From the NCBI RefSeq assembly GCF_004010325.2, contig NZ_SADR02000001.1, forward strand, positions 82,239 through 146,238: 64,000 nucleotides of DNA. The letters are read 5' to 3'. Below the pieces are notes generated by a model. That model did no database searches and was not told the origin of the DNA. It saw only the letters and a program-made list of their open reading frames with translations. Position 1 is the stretch's first letter, and each line of letters starts with the position of its first letter. Source of the DNA: Mesorhizobium sp. M00.F.Ca.ET.216.01.1.1. Its GTDB lineage: Bacteria > Pseudomonadota > Alphaproteobacteria > Rhizobiales > Rhizobiaceae. The position numbers and the translations under genes were made by a program. Shown in pieces: positions 48,772 to 57,416 of the stretch.

Positions 48772-50007
48772 TCAGTTCCGAACGACGAGCGCATCCGGCG
48801 CACCGTGCGACCACGCCGCCTGCAGCAGCTCATCGACGCTGCCATGGCCGTCAGGATAGAGATTGACCGAATACCAGTCCTTGCCGTCGAGTTCAGAACG
48901 CTGGATCTCGATCTTGCCGAAGCCGGCAAGCTGTGCCGCCACCCGTTTCGCCTGGGCGGCATCGTCGAACGAGCCCGCCGCCACGTAGTCCGCGGGCGGG
49001 CCGGCCGACGGGGCTTGCCGCTTCCACGACTGGAAGACGTCGGCTGGCGACATGCCGCCGTCCAGCGCGGCAAAGACGTTGGAAGCACGCAGCACACGCT
49101 CGTCTGCATAAGACATTGACGCGACTGCGAACGGCGACTGCGCCGGCAGAATGATCTCCGGGCGCTCCGGTATGATCGGGCCGAAATCGGGTAGCGTTAT
49201 ATCGCCAAAGGCCGCGGCCTGCGCCGATATGACGGGCTGTGCCTCGGATGCCTGGCCGGAACTCGTCAGCTGACCGGGAAACGGCACGGCGGCAGCTACG
49301 ACGGGCAGGCTCGGCGATGGTCCGTTCATGGCAACCATGACGCCGGTGGGCAGGCCGTCCGACGGATCCGGCGCCCTATTGCCGGGATGATAGGAGGCCA
49401 TCAGATACTGGTCGTCATTGCCGTCAAGCGGCGCGCGGCCGACATATTCGACCTTCACTTCTGCCGTACCGATATTGGCATAGTCGAGCATTTCGGCAGC
49501 GCGCTTCGACACATCGATGATGCGCCCGTCGTGATAGGGACCGCGATCGTTGACCCGCACGATGACCGAACTGCCGGTTTCCATATTGGTGACCCGCGCG
49601 TAGCTCGGCAGCGGCATGGTCGGATGCGCCGCGGTCAGATGCGTCATGTCGTAGACTTCGCCGTTGGCGGTCAAACGGCCGTGGAAGGCATCGCCATACC
49701 AGGAGGCGAGACCCTTCTTGGCGTAATGCTTGTCTTCCTTTGGATAATACCACTTGCCGCGCACCTGATAGGGCTTGCCGAGCTGGTCGCGTCCGCCGCC
49801 ACGCTGCAGGCCCGCCGTCTTGAAGGTGACACGAGGACTTGCCTTCACGCCGTATTCGGATTCGGAGAAATATTCCTTGGAGCGGTGTTTCCTATCGACC
49901 ATCGCCTTCGGCTGCGGCGCCGCGCAAGCCGCCAGCAAGACAGCCGACAGAGCGGACAATGCGAAAGCGGAAGCGCGACGAAGACGCGGGCGCGCCGTGG
50001 TCTGCAT
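48772..50007 (-). CDS. rlpA: Septal ring lytic transglycosylase RlpA family lipoprotein
   Basis: 411 residues from ATG 50007. Lipoprotein signal with lipobox LLAAC near residue 27. A double-psi beta-barrel domain lies at about 100-190: KGLASWYGDAFHGRLTANGE, and VRVNDRGPYHDGRIIDVSKRAA with the catalytic Asp. A C-terminal SPOR domain (about 335-411: YVAAGSFDDAAQAKRVAAQL) would target denuded peptidoglycan at the septum. The upstream ATG at 50085 is not supported by a signal sequence. The neighbouring DacA-like gene also concerns the cell wall. Confidence 0.92.
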   Translation of the reverse strand: MQTTARPRLRRASAFALSALSAVLLAACAAPQPKAMVDRKHRSKEYFSESEYGVKASPRVTFKTAGLQRGGGRDQLGKPYQVRGKWYYPKEDKHYAKKGLASWYGDAFHGRLTANGEVYDMTHLTAAHPTMPLPSYARVTNMETGSSVIVRVNDRGPYHDGRIIDVSKRAAEMLDYANIGTAEVKVEYVGRAPLDGNDDQYLMASYHPGNRAPDPSDGLPTGVMVAMNGPSPSLPVVAAAVPFPGQLTSSGQASEAQPVISAQAAAFGDITLPDFGPIIPERPEIILPAQSPFAVASMSYADERVLRASNVFAALDGGMSPADVFQSWKRQAPSAGPPADYVAAGSFDDAAQAKRVAAQLAGFGKIEIQRSELDGKDWYSVNLYPDGHGSVDELLQAAWSHGAPDALVVRN

Positions 50008-50331
50008 TTTTCGATTGTCCCCTACAGTCTCACCACAGGCGCCGCGATTTGAAACCTCGGCAGAGCCAAAGCACTCACTCGACAATGCCAGCGACGCCCG
50101 ATCCCCAATCCCTTTTGTGCGCAGGAATTGTTTATCACGGTATTAACCGATTGTGGCCGGAACCGGGCGAGATTATGGCGTGACCATTGCGGCGGGCGTG
50201 TGAAAATCAAACCGTTTCGACCATCGGCTTGTGGCCGAGGCCAACTGAGCCGGATGCCGCCGGACCGTCTCTTTCCAAGCATCAGCTAAAAAGTTAATCT
50301 ACAAGCTGTCGATTGTGGAAGGCGGGCGGAC
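50008..50331. other. Intergenic region upstream of rlpA and the caspase gene
   Basis: No gene, RNA or repeat is recognised. It should contain the divergent promoters of rlpA (-) and the caspase-family gene (+). Confidence 0.4.
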
Positions 50332-50406
50332 TTGTTCAAGCTTCGCATCTTCTGTCTGTTCTTGTTGCTTGCCGTGGGTGGCTTGTGGGGGCAGGCCAAT
50401 GGCTAG
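50332..50406 (+). other. Signal-peptide segment ended by an in-frame amber codon
   Basis: TTG 50332 opens a frame encoding FKLRIFCLFLLLAVGGLWG plus QANG, a textbook secretion signal, and ends at TAG 50404-50406. Translation of the same frame beyond the stop continues QIVTDDLAARRTVA directly into the caspase domain. The segment is therefore the detached export signal of the gene at 50443-51579. Confidence 0.7.
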
Positions 50407-50442
50407 CAGATAGTCACGGATGATCTGGCCGCACGACGAACA

Positions 50443-51579
50443 GTGGCAATTCCGTCTAGCGGCAGATTTGCGCTCGTCATAGGCAACTCAGCCTATCAGT
50501 ACGCTCCTCCACTTCCGAATGGCAGGAACGATGCCGTCGCCATTGCTCGCGCGTTGGAAAATCTGGGCTTCGACGTTTCGCTCAATCTTGATGTCAACCA
50601 TGATGAAATGCGTGAGGCCATCGAGCAATTCAGCCGCCGGCTGCGGTCAGGTGATGTGTCATTGTTCTACTATCCCGGTCACGGCCTGCAGGCGAATGGC
50701 ACAAATTACCTGATACCCGTGGACGCGAGCCTGAGCCGACCGTCGGACCTGGCCATTGAAGCGCAGCGTCTTGACGACATCATCGACGCCATGACGGTTG
50801 AAAACAACACTGCGATTGTTCTTCTGGACGCCTGCCGCAACAATCCTTTTGCTCAAAATCTGGCGCTCGCAAAAAAGAGCCGAGCCATCAGTGTCGGGCT
50901 CGGTCTGGCGCCAGTTGATGCAGGAAGAGGAGTATATATCGGCTTTGCAACGCAGCCAGGCAACGTCGCGCTCGACGGAGGTGGCGACCATAGCCCGTTT
51001 GCCGCCGCGCTCTTGAGGCATATTGCAACATCGGAGATCGATATCGAGATTTTGATGCGACGGGTTCGAGCCGACGTCATGGAGGCTACCGAACAGCAGC
51101 AGGTACCCTGGAGCAACTCGTCGCTGATTGAGCCAGGATTTGCGTTCCGGCCGGACCCCGAGAAAGAGAAATCAACAACTCAGAACTCGAAACCGGCCAT
51201 GGAATCCGATGCGGCCGACCTCGAATTTTGGCGCTCGATCAAGAATACTTCAGACATAAAGATGTTCCGTGCCTATCTGGCAGCTTTCCCGGCAGGCACC
51301 TTTAGCGAGATCGCCAAAGACCGAATCTCGAAGCTCAGGAAACCAAATGTTCCCAGAACGAAAACTCCCTCAATGTCGACCAAGAAGGCGAAGCCTGTCG
51401 TTGAGCCCGTGCTGGCGCCTAAACCGGCTGAGCCGAAACGGTCGAGTGTGTCAAAACCGGTGACGACCACAACCACCTCGGAGGGCCGGTGTCGGGATGG
51501 CAACATAAAACGCTGTCGGCAGAATTGCAGCGAAGGCAGGAGGGGGGCATGCCGGATGTTGCGGAGGTTGGGAGGATAG
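50443..51579 (+). CDS. Caspase family protein (peptidase C14), separated from its signal peptide
   Basis: 378 residues from GTG 50443. Caspase-like domain at about 5-225: GRFALVIGNSAYQ opening, catalytic His in FYYPGHG (His80) and Cys in LLDACRNN (Cys131), both intact. The C-terminal part is a Lys/Pro-rich linker and a short Cys-containing tail (EGRCRDGNIKRCRQNCSEG). The same frame continues upstream to a signal peptide at 50332 but is interrupted by TAG 50404. If GTG 50443 is used, the product stays in the cytoplasm; without it the gene is a pseudogene. The role of bacterial metacaspase-like proteins of this kind is unknown. Confidence 0.8.
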   Translation: MAIPSSGRFALVIGNSAYQYAPPLPNGRNDAVAIARALENLGFDVSLNLDVNHDEMREAIEQFSRRLRSGDVSLFYYPGHGLQANGTNYLIPVDASLSRPSDLAIEAQRLDDIIDAMTVENNTAIVLLDACRNNPFAQNLALAKKSRAISVGLGLAPVDAGRGVYIGFATQPGNVALDGGGDHSPFAAALLRHIATSEIDIEILMRRVRADVMEATEQQQVPWSNSSLIEPGFAFRPDPEKEKSTTQNSKPAMESDAADLEFWRSIKNTSDIKMFRAYLAAFPAGTFSEIAKDRISKLRKPNVPRTKTPSMSTKKAKPVVEPVLAPKPAEPKRSSVSKPVTTTTTSEGRCRDGNIKRCRQNCSEGRRGACRMLRRLGG

Positions 51580-51739
51580 CCCCGGCAAGTTCATTCTTTT
51601 GGGAAGGCTGCAGCGGTAGGTTGACTTGGCCCTCGGCAGCGCCCTAGAGGAATGAAGCACGAACGATCTCAAGGCCTCTGGTACCAACGACAAATCTCAG
51701 AGATCGGAAATGTCAGCCTAGTGGCTGAAAAATCACCTT

Positions 51740-51829
51740 GGAGGGATGGCCGAGCGGTTTAAGGCACCGGTCTTGAAAACCGGCGTGGGTGCAAGCCCAC
51801 CGTGGGTTCGAATCCCACTCCCTCCGCCA
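51740..51829 (+). tRNA. tRNA-Ser (anticodon UGA)
   Basis: 90 bases including an encoded CCA. The acceptor stem GGAGGGA pairs with TCCCTCC. The anticodon stem-loop CCGGTCTTGAAAACCGG has anticodon TGA. A long variable arm (GTGGGTGCAAGCCCAC), typical of serine tRNAs, precedes the T arm GTGGGTTCGAATCCCAC. It marks the left edge of the glycan gene cluster. Confidence 0.97.
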
Positions 51830-52029
51830 AGGGCCACCTCCATCCGGCGAAGCCGCCGCGTTGTGAACCGCAGCGCCCACTATTTTATATGATCCCGTAG
51901 CTCTCGTCAGGTCTTTGCGAACTTCAGGGGCGCTTGATTCTCGTAGTAACGTATCGTCCGAAAATCATTTCCGACCAATCTGGGACGACCATAGTTCTCT
52001 TCGTCCAAGACGGATCAAGGGATGAAGGT
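51830..52029. other. tRNA to glycosyltransferase interval
   Basis: No integrase, attachment-site copy of the tRNA 3' end, or other gene was found here. It probably holds the promoter of the glycan cluster. Confidence 0.4.
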
Positions 52030-53295
52030 TTGACGGTCGAAGCACAACCCTCTGCCCCAGTGCTTGTGGCTGTCATCATCCCTGTCTATAACGCAGAGGC
52101 ATTCATCGAGCGCACCTTGTCGTCCGTGCTCGCCCAGACACATAAAAATCTTGAAATAGTAGTCGTTGACGATGGTTCGACTGACGGAACAGCATCGATC
52201 GTCCGACGGTTGGCTGATCGCGACAGGCGCATCAAGTTGCTCCAGCAGAAGAATGGTGGCGTCGCGTCGGCTCGCAATGCAGGGGTGCGTGCAAGCAAAG
52301 CCATCTATATAGCGCCCACAGACGCCGACGACCTCTGGCACCCGACCAAGCTCGAAAAGCAACTGCGTGTTTTCGCTGCGGCTGGCAATGATCTCGGGCT
52401 TGTCTACACGCTTTACCGAACGATCGACGCCAATGACATGGCGATCATCACGTCGAGAAGGACGCACCCGGATGGATGGGTGTTCATGCGGCATCTCGGC
52501 CAGAATTTCATAGGTAACGGCAGTTCCGCAATGTTCCGGCGTGATGTGCTCCTCGAAATGGGTGGCTACTCCTCGCGGCTGCGCGAGAGTGGTGCGGAGG
52601 GCTGTGAGGACTTCTTCCTCCAACTGAGCATTGCCTCGAAATACCGCTTCGGCGTCGTCGAGGAGCACCTGGTCGGATACCGCCGAACGCCCGGAAATAT
52701 GTCGCGAGATTTCGTGCGAATGCTCCTCTCACGACGGATGATCCTCGAGAGCTTCCTTGCTCGCTGCGCAGAGGATGTGAAACCGGTCTTGCTTGACCTT
52801 ATGTTTAGTAACGATGTCGAGATTGCCAGGCTCGGGCTGAAGACGCACCGATATGCTGCAGTCGCGATGAACTGCGCCAAAATGCTCTGGCTTTCGCCCG
52901 TGCAGTTGCCGAAGCTTGTCAATAGATTCGTTGCCATTTTCCTGCGCAACGTGAGGCAAGCGGCCCGCCAACCGGGAAGCGACGACGGCAGCTCGGGGAT
53001 CGGAAAGAAATTTTGGGACTACGCTACCGATGAGTTTGTCGATTCCGGCGAGAATGCCAACTACCGCGTGGTGCTCGACAATCTTGCAGCAATGGACGAC
53101 AGACTTGGACCAAATGCAGCCTATCTGACGCAGCTTCCCGAACAAGGCGCGCTTGCAATGTTTGACGAAGGCACAAGCAGCCCTATCGACGAGTACTGGC
53201 TGGAGGGGCAGGCATCGACAGGTCTAGTCGAATTTCAAATCCACCACGTTGGTGGCAATCCATCTCGGATCAGGCCGACAGCGGCGACCACCTGA
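52030..53295 (+). CDS. Glycosyltransferase family 2
   Basis: About 421 residues from TTG 52030, which has GGGATGAAGG upstream; a further in-frame TTG at 51934 would add 32 residues without homology. GT-A domain: VAVIIPVYNAE, DDGSTDGTA near 55, and the metal-binding DADDLW near 105, then GNGSSAMFRRD and EDFFLQL near 195. The C-terminal 150 residues are not part of the GT domain. It resembles the next gene throughout the GT domain, so the two are tandem paralogues. The sugar and acceptor are unknown. Confidence 0.88.
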   Translation: MTVEAQPSAPVLVAVIIPVYNAEAFIERTLSSVLAQTHKNLEIVVVDDGSTDGTASIVRRLADRDRRIKLLQQKNGGVASARNAGVRASKAIYIAPTDADDLWHPTKLEKQLRVFAAAGNDLGLVYTLYRTIDANDMAIITSRRTHPDGWVFMRHLGQNFIGNGSSAMFRRDVLLEMGGYSSRLRESGAEGCEDFFLQLSIASKYRFGVVEEHLVGYRRTPGNMSRDFVRMLLSRRMILESFLARCAEDVKPVLLDLMFSNDVEIARLGLKTHRYAAVAMNCAKMLWLSPVQLPKLVNRFVAIFLRNVRQAARQPGSDDGSSGIGKKFWDYATDEFVDSGENANYRVVLDNLAAMDDRLGPNAAYLTQLPEQGALAMFDEGTSSPIDEYWLEGQASTGLVEFQIHHVGGNPSRIRPTAATT

Positions 53296-53391
53296 CGCCT
53301 CGAATTCGCCCCGATCATCGACGAGCAGTACTAATTGTAGTGGTTGCGTCACCCATGTGTCACCAACACGGCGGAGAAAACGAAGGCCCTG

Positions 53392-54387
53392 ATGATTGAT
53401 GACAATGCGGCGGTAGGCGTCGTGGTACCGATGTTCAATGCCGAGAAAACCATCAGTGCCACCCTGACCAGCATCTGCCGGCAGAGCCACCGGGCACTGG
53501 ACATCATCGTGGTCGATGACGGGTCGACGGACCAGTCAGCATCAATCGTGGCCTCCCATGCCGGAAAAGATCGGCGCATACGCCTGATAAAGCAGTCGAA
53601 CGCGGGTGTTGCGCAGGCGCGCAACAGCGGCGCGGCTTGCACCGAAGCGGAGTTCCTGGCGTTTGTCGACGCGGATGACCTGTGGGCCCCATCCAAAATC
53701 GCACTGCAGCTGCGCGCCTTGCAGGAAGGCGGCCCCTCGGCAGGCCTGGCTTATTGCTGGTTTGCACATATCGATGAGGACGGGCGGGTCTTCTCATTGT
53801 ACAACCAGCCCGACGCCGAGGGGCACGTGCTGCAACGCATGTGCCGAAAGAATTTTGTCGGTAATGGAAGCTCCATGCTTGTACGCCGCTCCGCATTCGA
53901 GCGGGCGGGACAATTCGATCCTTCCTTGCGGGCCAGGAACGCGCAAGGCTGCGAGGACCTTCTCATGTGCCTTAGAATAGCGGAAAGTCACGAGTTCCGC
54001 GTCGTGCCGCAGCACCTGGTTGGCTACCGGATGACGAACGTCAACATGTCAAGCGATGTCATGCAGATGCTTCGTTCATGTGAAATCGTCATTGCTGAGT
54101 TTCGCGAGAAATATCCGCAATTCGGCAGGGATCTCGATGCGCACCTAGTCGACATGATCCATTGGCTTGCCGTGAGAGCCTTGCTTGGCGGACGGCTATT
54201 CGCGGCCGGCGACCTATTGAAGAGATTCTTCGTCCTGGACCCGCGTACTGCGATTTCCCGCCTACCCGCCACGATCGACATGTACTGCCGGGCCAGGCTG
54301 GTTCCCAACTGGGTCAAAGTTCGAGTGAAGCGGATGCGAAACAACAACGCCGAGTTTCGGCCTCTTTATGAAGAGACTATCTGGTGA
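53392..54387 (+). CDS. Glycosyltransferase family 2
   Basis: 331 residues from ATG 53392 (GAAGG upstream); TTG 53344 is an alternative. GT-A motifs: VGVVVPMFNAE, DDGSTDQSA, DADDLW near 105, GNGSSMLVRRS and CEDLLMCLRI near 190. It lines up with the preceding enzyme block by block (GNGSS, EGCED/QGCED and HLVGYR are shared), marking a duplication. The stop overlaps the ABC exporter start by four bases (GTGA). Confidence 0.9.
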   Translation: MIDDNAAVGVVVPMFNAEKTISATLTSICRQSHRALDIIVVDDGSTDQSASIVASHAGKDRRIRLIKQSNAGVAQARNSGAACTEAEFLAFVDADDLWAPSKIALQLRALQEGGPSAGLAYCWFAHIDEDGRVFSLYNQPDAEGHVLQRMCRKNFVGNGSSMLVRRSAFERAGQFDPSLRARNAQGCEDLLMCLRIAESHEFRVVPQHLVGYRMTNVNMSSDVMQMLRSCEIVIAEFREKYPQFGRDLDAHLVDMIHWLAVRALLGGRLFAAGDLLKRFFVLDPRTAISRLPATIDMYCRARLVPNWVKVRVKRMRNNNAEFRPLYEETIW

Positions 54388-56186
54388 TTGTCAGTGTGTC
54401 CCTGTTCGCGCGCCTGCAGCGGCTCTTCCGCCTGGCGGCAGCGCCTGCATGGGCGGGACCGACCGTCGTCGGACTTGGTCTGGCTGCGGCGGTTCTCGAG
54501 GGCGCCGGGCTCTTCCTGTTCATTCCTCTGCTTCAGAGTCTCGGAGCGTCGCCATCTCAATCCGGCAGATGGCAGCCGATATTTGACCGGCTCCTGGCGC
54601 CCGTCCCGGAACACCTGGTGACCGCGTTCCTGGTCGGAGCGCTGTGCGTCAGCATCGTTCTCAAGAATGCGGTCCTTCTCGTCAATACCTGGGTGACCCG
54701 ATATGTCGACGGCCTCGTTGCGCATCAATTGCGATCCAGGGTTTTTGACCAGACGATAAGTTCATGCATCGATTACCGCGTCGAAAACAAACGCTCGGAC
54801 ATTATTACGACGATCGCCAACAATACCTGGAAGGTCAGCCAAGGGCTGGCCCTGGCTTATCGGTTGATGGTCTGCGCTTGCACCTTCGTCGTGTTTGTTC
54901 TTCTGATGCTCCTGATCTCCATCCGCCTGACCTTCTTTTCGATGGCGTTTCTGTTCATCGGAGCAATGGCCATTCGTTTGGCCACGCGCCGCGCCGACGA
55001 AACCGGCAAGGCAGTGGTTGAAGAAAACAAGCAATTCGGTCTCAGGATGTGGGAGAGCATCAACTCGCTGCAGCTGATCCGTGCCTTCGCGCAGGAAGAC
55101 TACGAGCGTCGCCGGTTCCTGCAGGTATCGGACCGGGTGCGGCAGCGTCTGCTCAGGCTTGATATGCTTTGGGCGACTCCAGGACCGGTCTCGGAAATCT
55201 CGATCACCGTCCTGATCGGCGCGCTCGTTCTCATCGCGGAATCGGCAAGCATCGGAATTGCCGCGCTGGCTGCTTTTCTGTCACTCCTATACCGTCTCCA
55301 GGGTCCGACACGAGAATTGCTGCAATCGAAAATCGCACTGGACGGGCTTGCCGGCGCAATAGACGACGTCGAAGACTTCCTGCGCCGGACCGAGACGCCC
55401 TTTCTCAGCCAAGGAAGCCTGTCGGCGCCTGCGCTCAGCACGGCGGTCGAGTTCCGCAACGTTTGCTTCCGCTATGCCCCCGATCAGCCGCTGGCGCTGC
55501 AGGACGTCTCTTTCAGCATTCCCGCGGGCAAGACGACGGCTATCGTTGGCGAGTCGGGTGCCGGCAAGTCGACCGTCATGGCACTGCTGTTTCGCTTCCT
55601 GGACCCGACGTCAGGGGAGATCGTCGCCGATGGCACGCCGCTTGCTGCATTCGACCTTCGCAGCTGGCGCAAGCGGCTGTCGTTGATGTCGCAGGAGGTC
55701 TATCTCTTCAACGACACGATAGCGGCCAACATTGCCTATGGCGATTTCGATACAAGTCCAGACGATCTGCGCCAGGCGGCCCACATAGCCAAGGCGGACG
55801 ATTTCATCCGCTCGCTTCCGGATGGCTATGAAACGCAGATCGGCGACCAGGGAATGCGCCTGTCGGGCGGCCAGCGGCAGCGGATCGCGCTTGCCCGCAC
55901 GATCCTTCGCAACCCCGACATTCTCTTGCTGGACGAGGCTACGAACGCGCTCGACGTCGAAACGGAGCAGGCGTTTCAGCTGGCGCTCGAGCAGTATTCG
56001 CACAACCGCACCGTGGTCGTCATCGCCCACCGGCTTTCGACGGTCCAGGCAGCCGACCAGATCATCGTGATGGCCAAGGGACGGGTGATCGAGGTCGGTT
56101 CACCGGAGCAACTGTTGAAGCGGCCGGGTCAGTTTTCGAGGCTCCACGAATTTCAGCACGGACGTGCCGCCATTGGGGCGACCTAG
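54384..56186 (+). CDS. ABC transporter, fused permease and ATPase (MsbA/lipid flippase type)
   Basis: 600 residues. A type IV exporter membrane domain with six helices spans about 20-320. The nucleotide-binding domain follows: Walker A GESGAGKST, Q-loop SQEVYLF, signature LSGGQRQR, Walker B ILLLDEATN and switch His in IAHRLST. Half-transporters of this kind dimerise and flip lipid-linked or hydrophobic substrates across the inner membrane. Set between glycosyltransferases, it most likely exports the glycan or glycolipid they build. GTG start overlaps the previous stop. Confidence 0.93.
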   Translation: MIVSVSLFARLQRLFRLAAAPAWAGPTVVGLGLAAAVLEGAGLFLFIPLLQSLGASPSQSGRWQPIFDRLLAPVPEHLVTAFLVGALCVSIVLKNAVLLVNTWVTRYVDGLVAHQLRSRVFDQTISSCIDYRVENKRSDIITTIANNTWKVSQGLALAYRLMVCACTFVVFVLLMLLISIRLTFFSMAFLFIGAMAIRLATRRADETGKAVVEENKQFGLRMWESINSLQLIRAFAQEDYERRRFLQVSDRVRQRLLRLDMLWATPGPVSEISITVLIGALVLIAESASIGIAALAAFLSLLYRLQGPTRELLQSKIALDGLAGAIDDVEDFLRRTETPFLSQGSLSAPALSTAVEFRNVCFRYAPDQPLALQDVSFSIPAGKTTAIVGESGAGKSTVMALLFRFLDPTSGEIVADGTPLAAFDLRSWRKRLSLMSQEVYLFNDTIAANIAYGDFDTSPDDLRQAAHIAKADDFIRSLPDGYETQIGDQGMRLSGGQRQRIALARTILRNPDILLLDEATNALDVETEQAFQLALEQYSHNRTVVVIAHRLSTVQAADQIIVMAKGRVIEVGSPEQLLKRPGQFSRLHEFQHGRAAIGAT

Positions 56187-56189
56187 GCG

Positions 56190-57416
56190 ATGGGGTACAG
56201 ACTTGTCGAGATCGAACTGTCAAAACCCCTGGCTCCGATCGAACTTGCGCCACAGCACGACGGCGTCGGTCTTATCGGCCGCTGGCAGGACCGGCTCGTC
56301 GGGTTCGAGATGATCGCGCTGCCGGCCTCTTCCGTCTTGTCGGCGGAGAGACTGAGGGCGCTTGCCGACGAACGCTTCTCTGGCCGCATTCTCATTGCAA
56401 AAGTGGAAGAGGAATTATTGCGGCAGCGAAGGTTTGCGGTGGAACCGCCGTTGCCAAGCCTTTCCATCGCGATCTGCACCAAGGATCGCGCAAAGCGCCT
56501 TTCCCGGTTGCTGGCGTCGCTTGACCTCATCCGTTGGAAATCCGCGTTTCAATCCGTCGAAATTGTCGTTGTCGACAACGCTTCGGTCGATTCAGCCACA
56601 CGCGAAGCCGTCGGGGGCTTCAAGGATGTCCGCTACGTTTTCGAATCGAAAGCGGGGCTGGATTTTGCCCGCAACGCGGCTCTTGGCGCGGCCACGGGAA
56701 ACCTGATCGCCTATCTGGACGATGATGTGGTCGTCGACCGCAACTGGCTTGTGGGACTTGCCAAGGCGTGCCGGGACCATCCCGGCGCCGGCGGCTTTAC
56801 GGGTTTGGTGCTGCCGTTTCGCCTCGACACGGAGGCCCAGATCATTTTCGAGCAACGCGGCGGATTTGGCCGCGGCTTCGTCCACAATGAATTCCACAAC
56901 AACCGCTTCGACAATCCGCTGCATCCGGTAGGGTCCGGCATTCTCGGCGCCGGCTGCAACATGGCGTTTGACCGTGCACTGCTGCTCGAACTTGGCGGTT
57001 TCGACGAGGCGCTCGACACCGGAGCCCCGCTGCCCGGCGGTGGCGATCTCGACATCTTCTATCGCGTGCTGCGTTCGGGCCGGCCCATGATCTATGAGCC
57101 GGAATATGCTGTTTACCACGAGCATCGCGAGACGATCGAGCAGTTGAGGCGGCAATATTGGACATGGGGCCTCGGCATGATGGCCTTTCTCGTCAAAAGC
57201 CGCCGAACGGATCAAGCACTCCACGCAAGACACCGGGCCATGGTTCGCTGGTGGTTCTTCGATCAGCTAAAGGCGCTGGTGCGTGCGGCGCGCAGGTTTC
57301 GGGGCCGCGATCTCGGTTTCGGCGTCGCGGAACTATGGGGCGGAATCTACGGCCTCGCGGGCGAGTACGATCGCTCGCGTGCCCGCGTGCAGGCGATCCG
57401 GGAGCAGAACCAGTGA
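56190..57416 (+). CDS. Glycosyltransferase family 2 with N-terminal extension
   Basis: 408 residues. An N-terminal segment of about 85 residues, not part of the GT fold, precedes the GT-A domain (LSIAICTKDRAK near 90, VVDNASVDSA, metal-binding YLDDDVVVD near 175, and GGGDLDIFYR near 285). The extension contains an alternating strand pattern (VGLIGRWQDRLVGFEMIALP) and may be an accessory binding domain. It is paralogous to the next gene and overlaps it by four bases (GTGA), four bases after the ABC gene. Confidence 0.88.
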   Translation: MGYRLVEIELSKPLAPIELAPQHDGVGLIGRWQDRLVGFEMIALPASSVLSAERLRALADERFSGRILIAKVEEELLRQRRFAVEPPLPSLSIAICTKDRAKRLSRLLASLDLIRWKSAFQSVEIVVVDNASVDSATREAVGGFKDVRYVFESKAGLDFARNAALGAATGNLIAYLDDDVVVDRNWLVGLAKACRDHPGAGGFTGLVLPFRLDTEAQIIFEQRGGFGRGFVHNEFHNNRFDNPLHPVGSGILGAGCNMAFDRALLLELGGFDEALDTGAPLPGGGDLDIFYRVLRSGRPMIYEPEYAVYHEHRETIEQLRRQYWTWGLGMMAFLVKSRRTDQALHARHRAMVRWWFFDQLKALVRAARRFRGRDLGFGVAELWGGIYGLAGEYDRSRARVQAIREQNQ

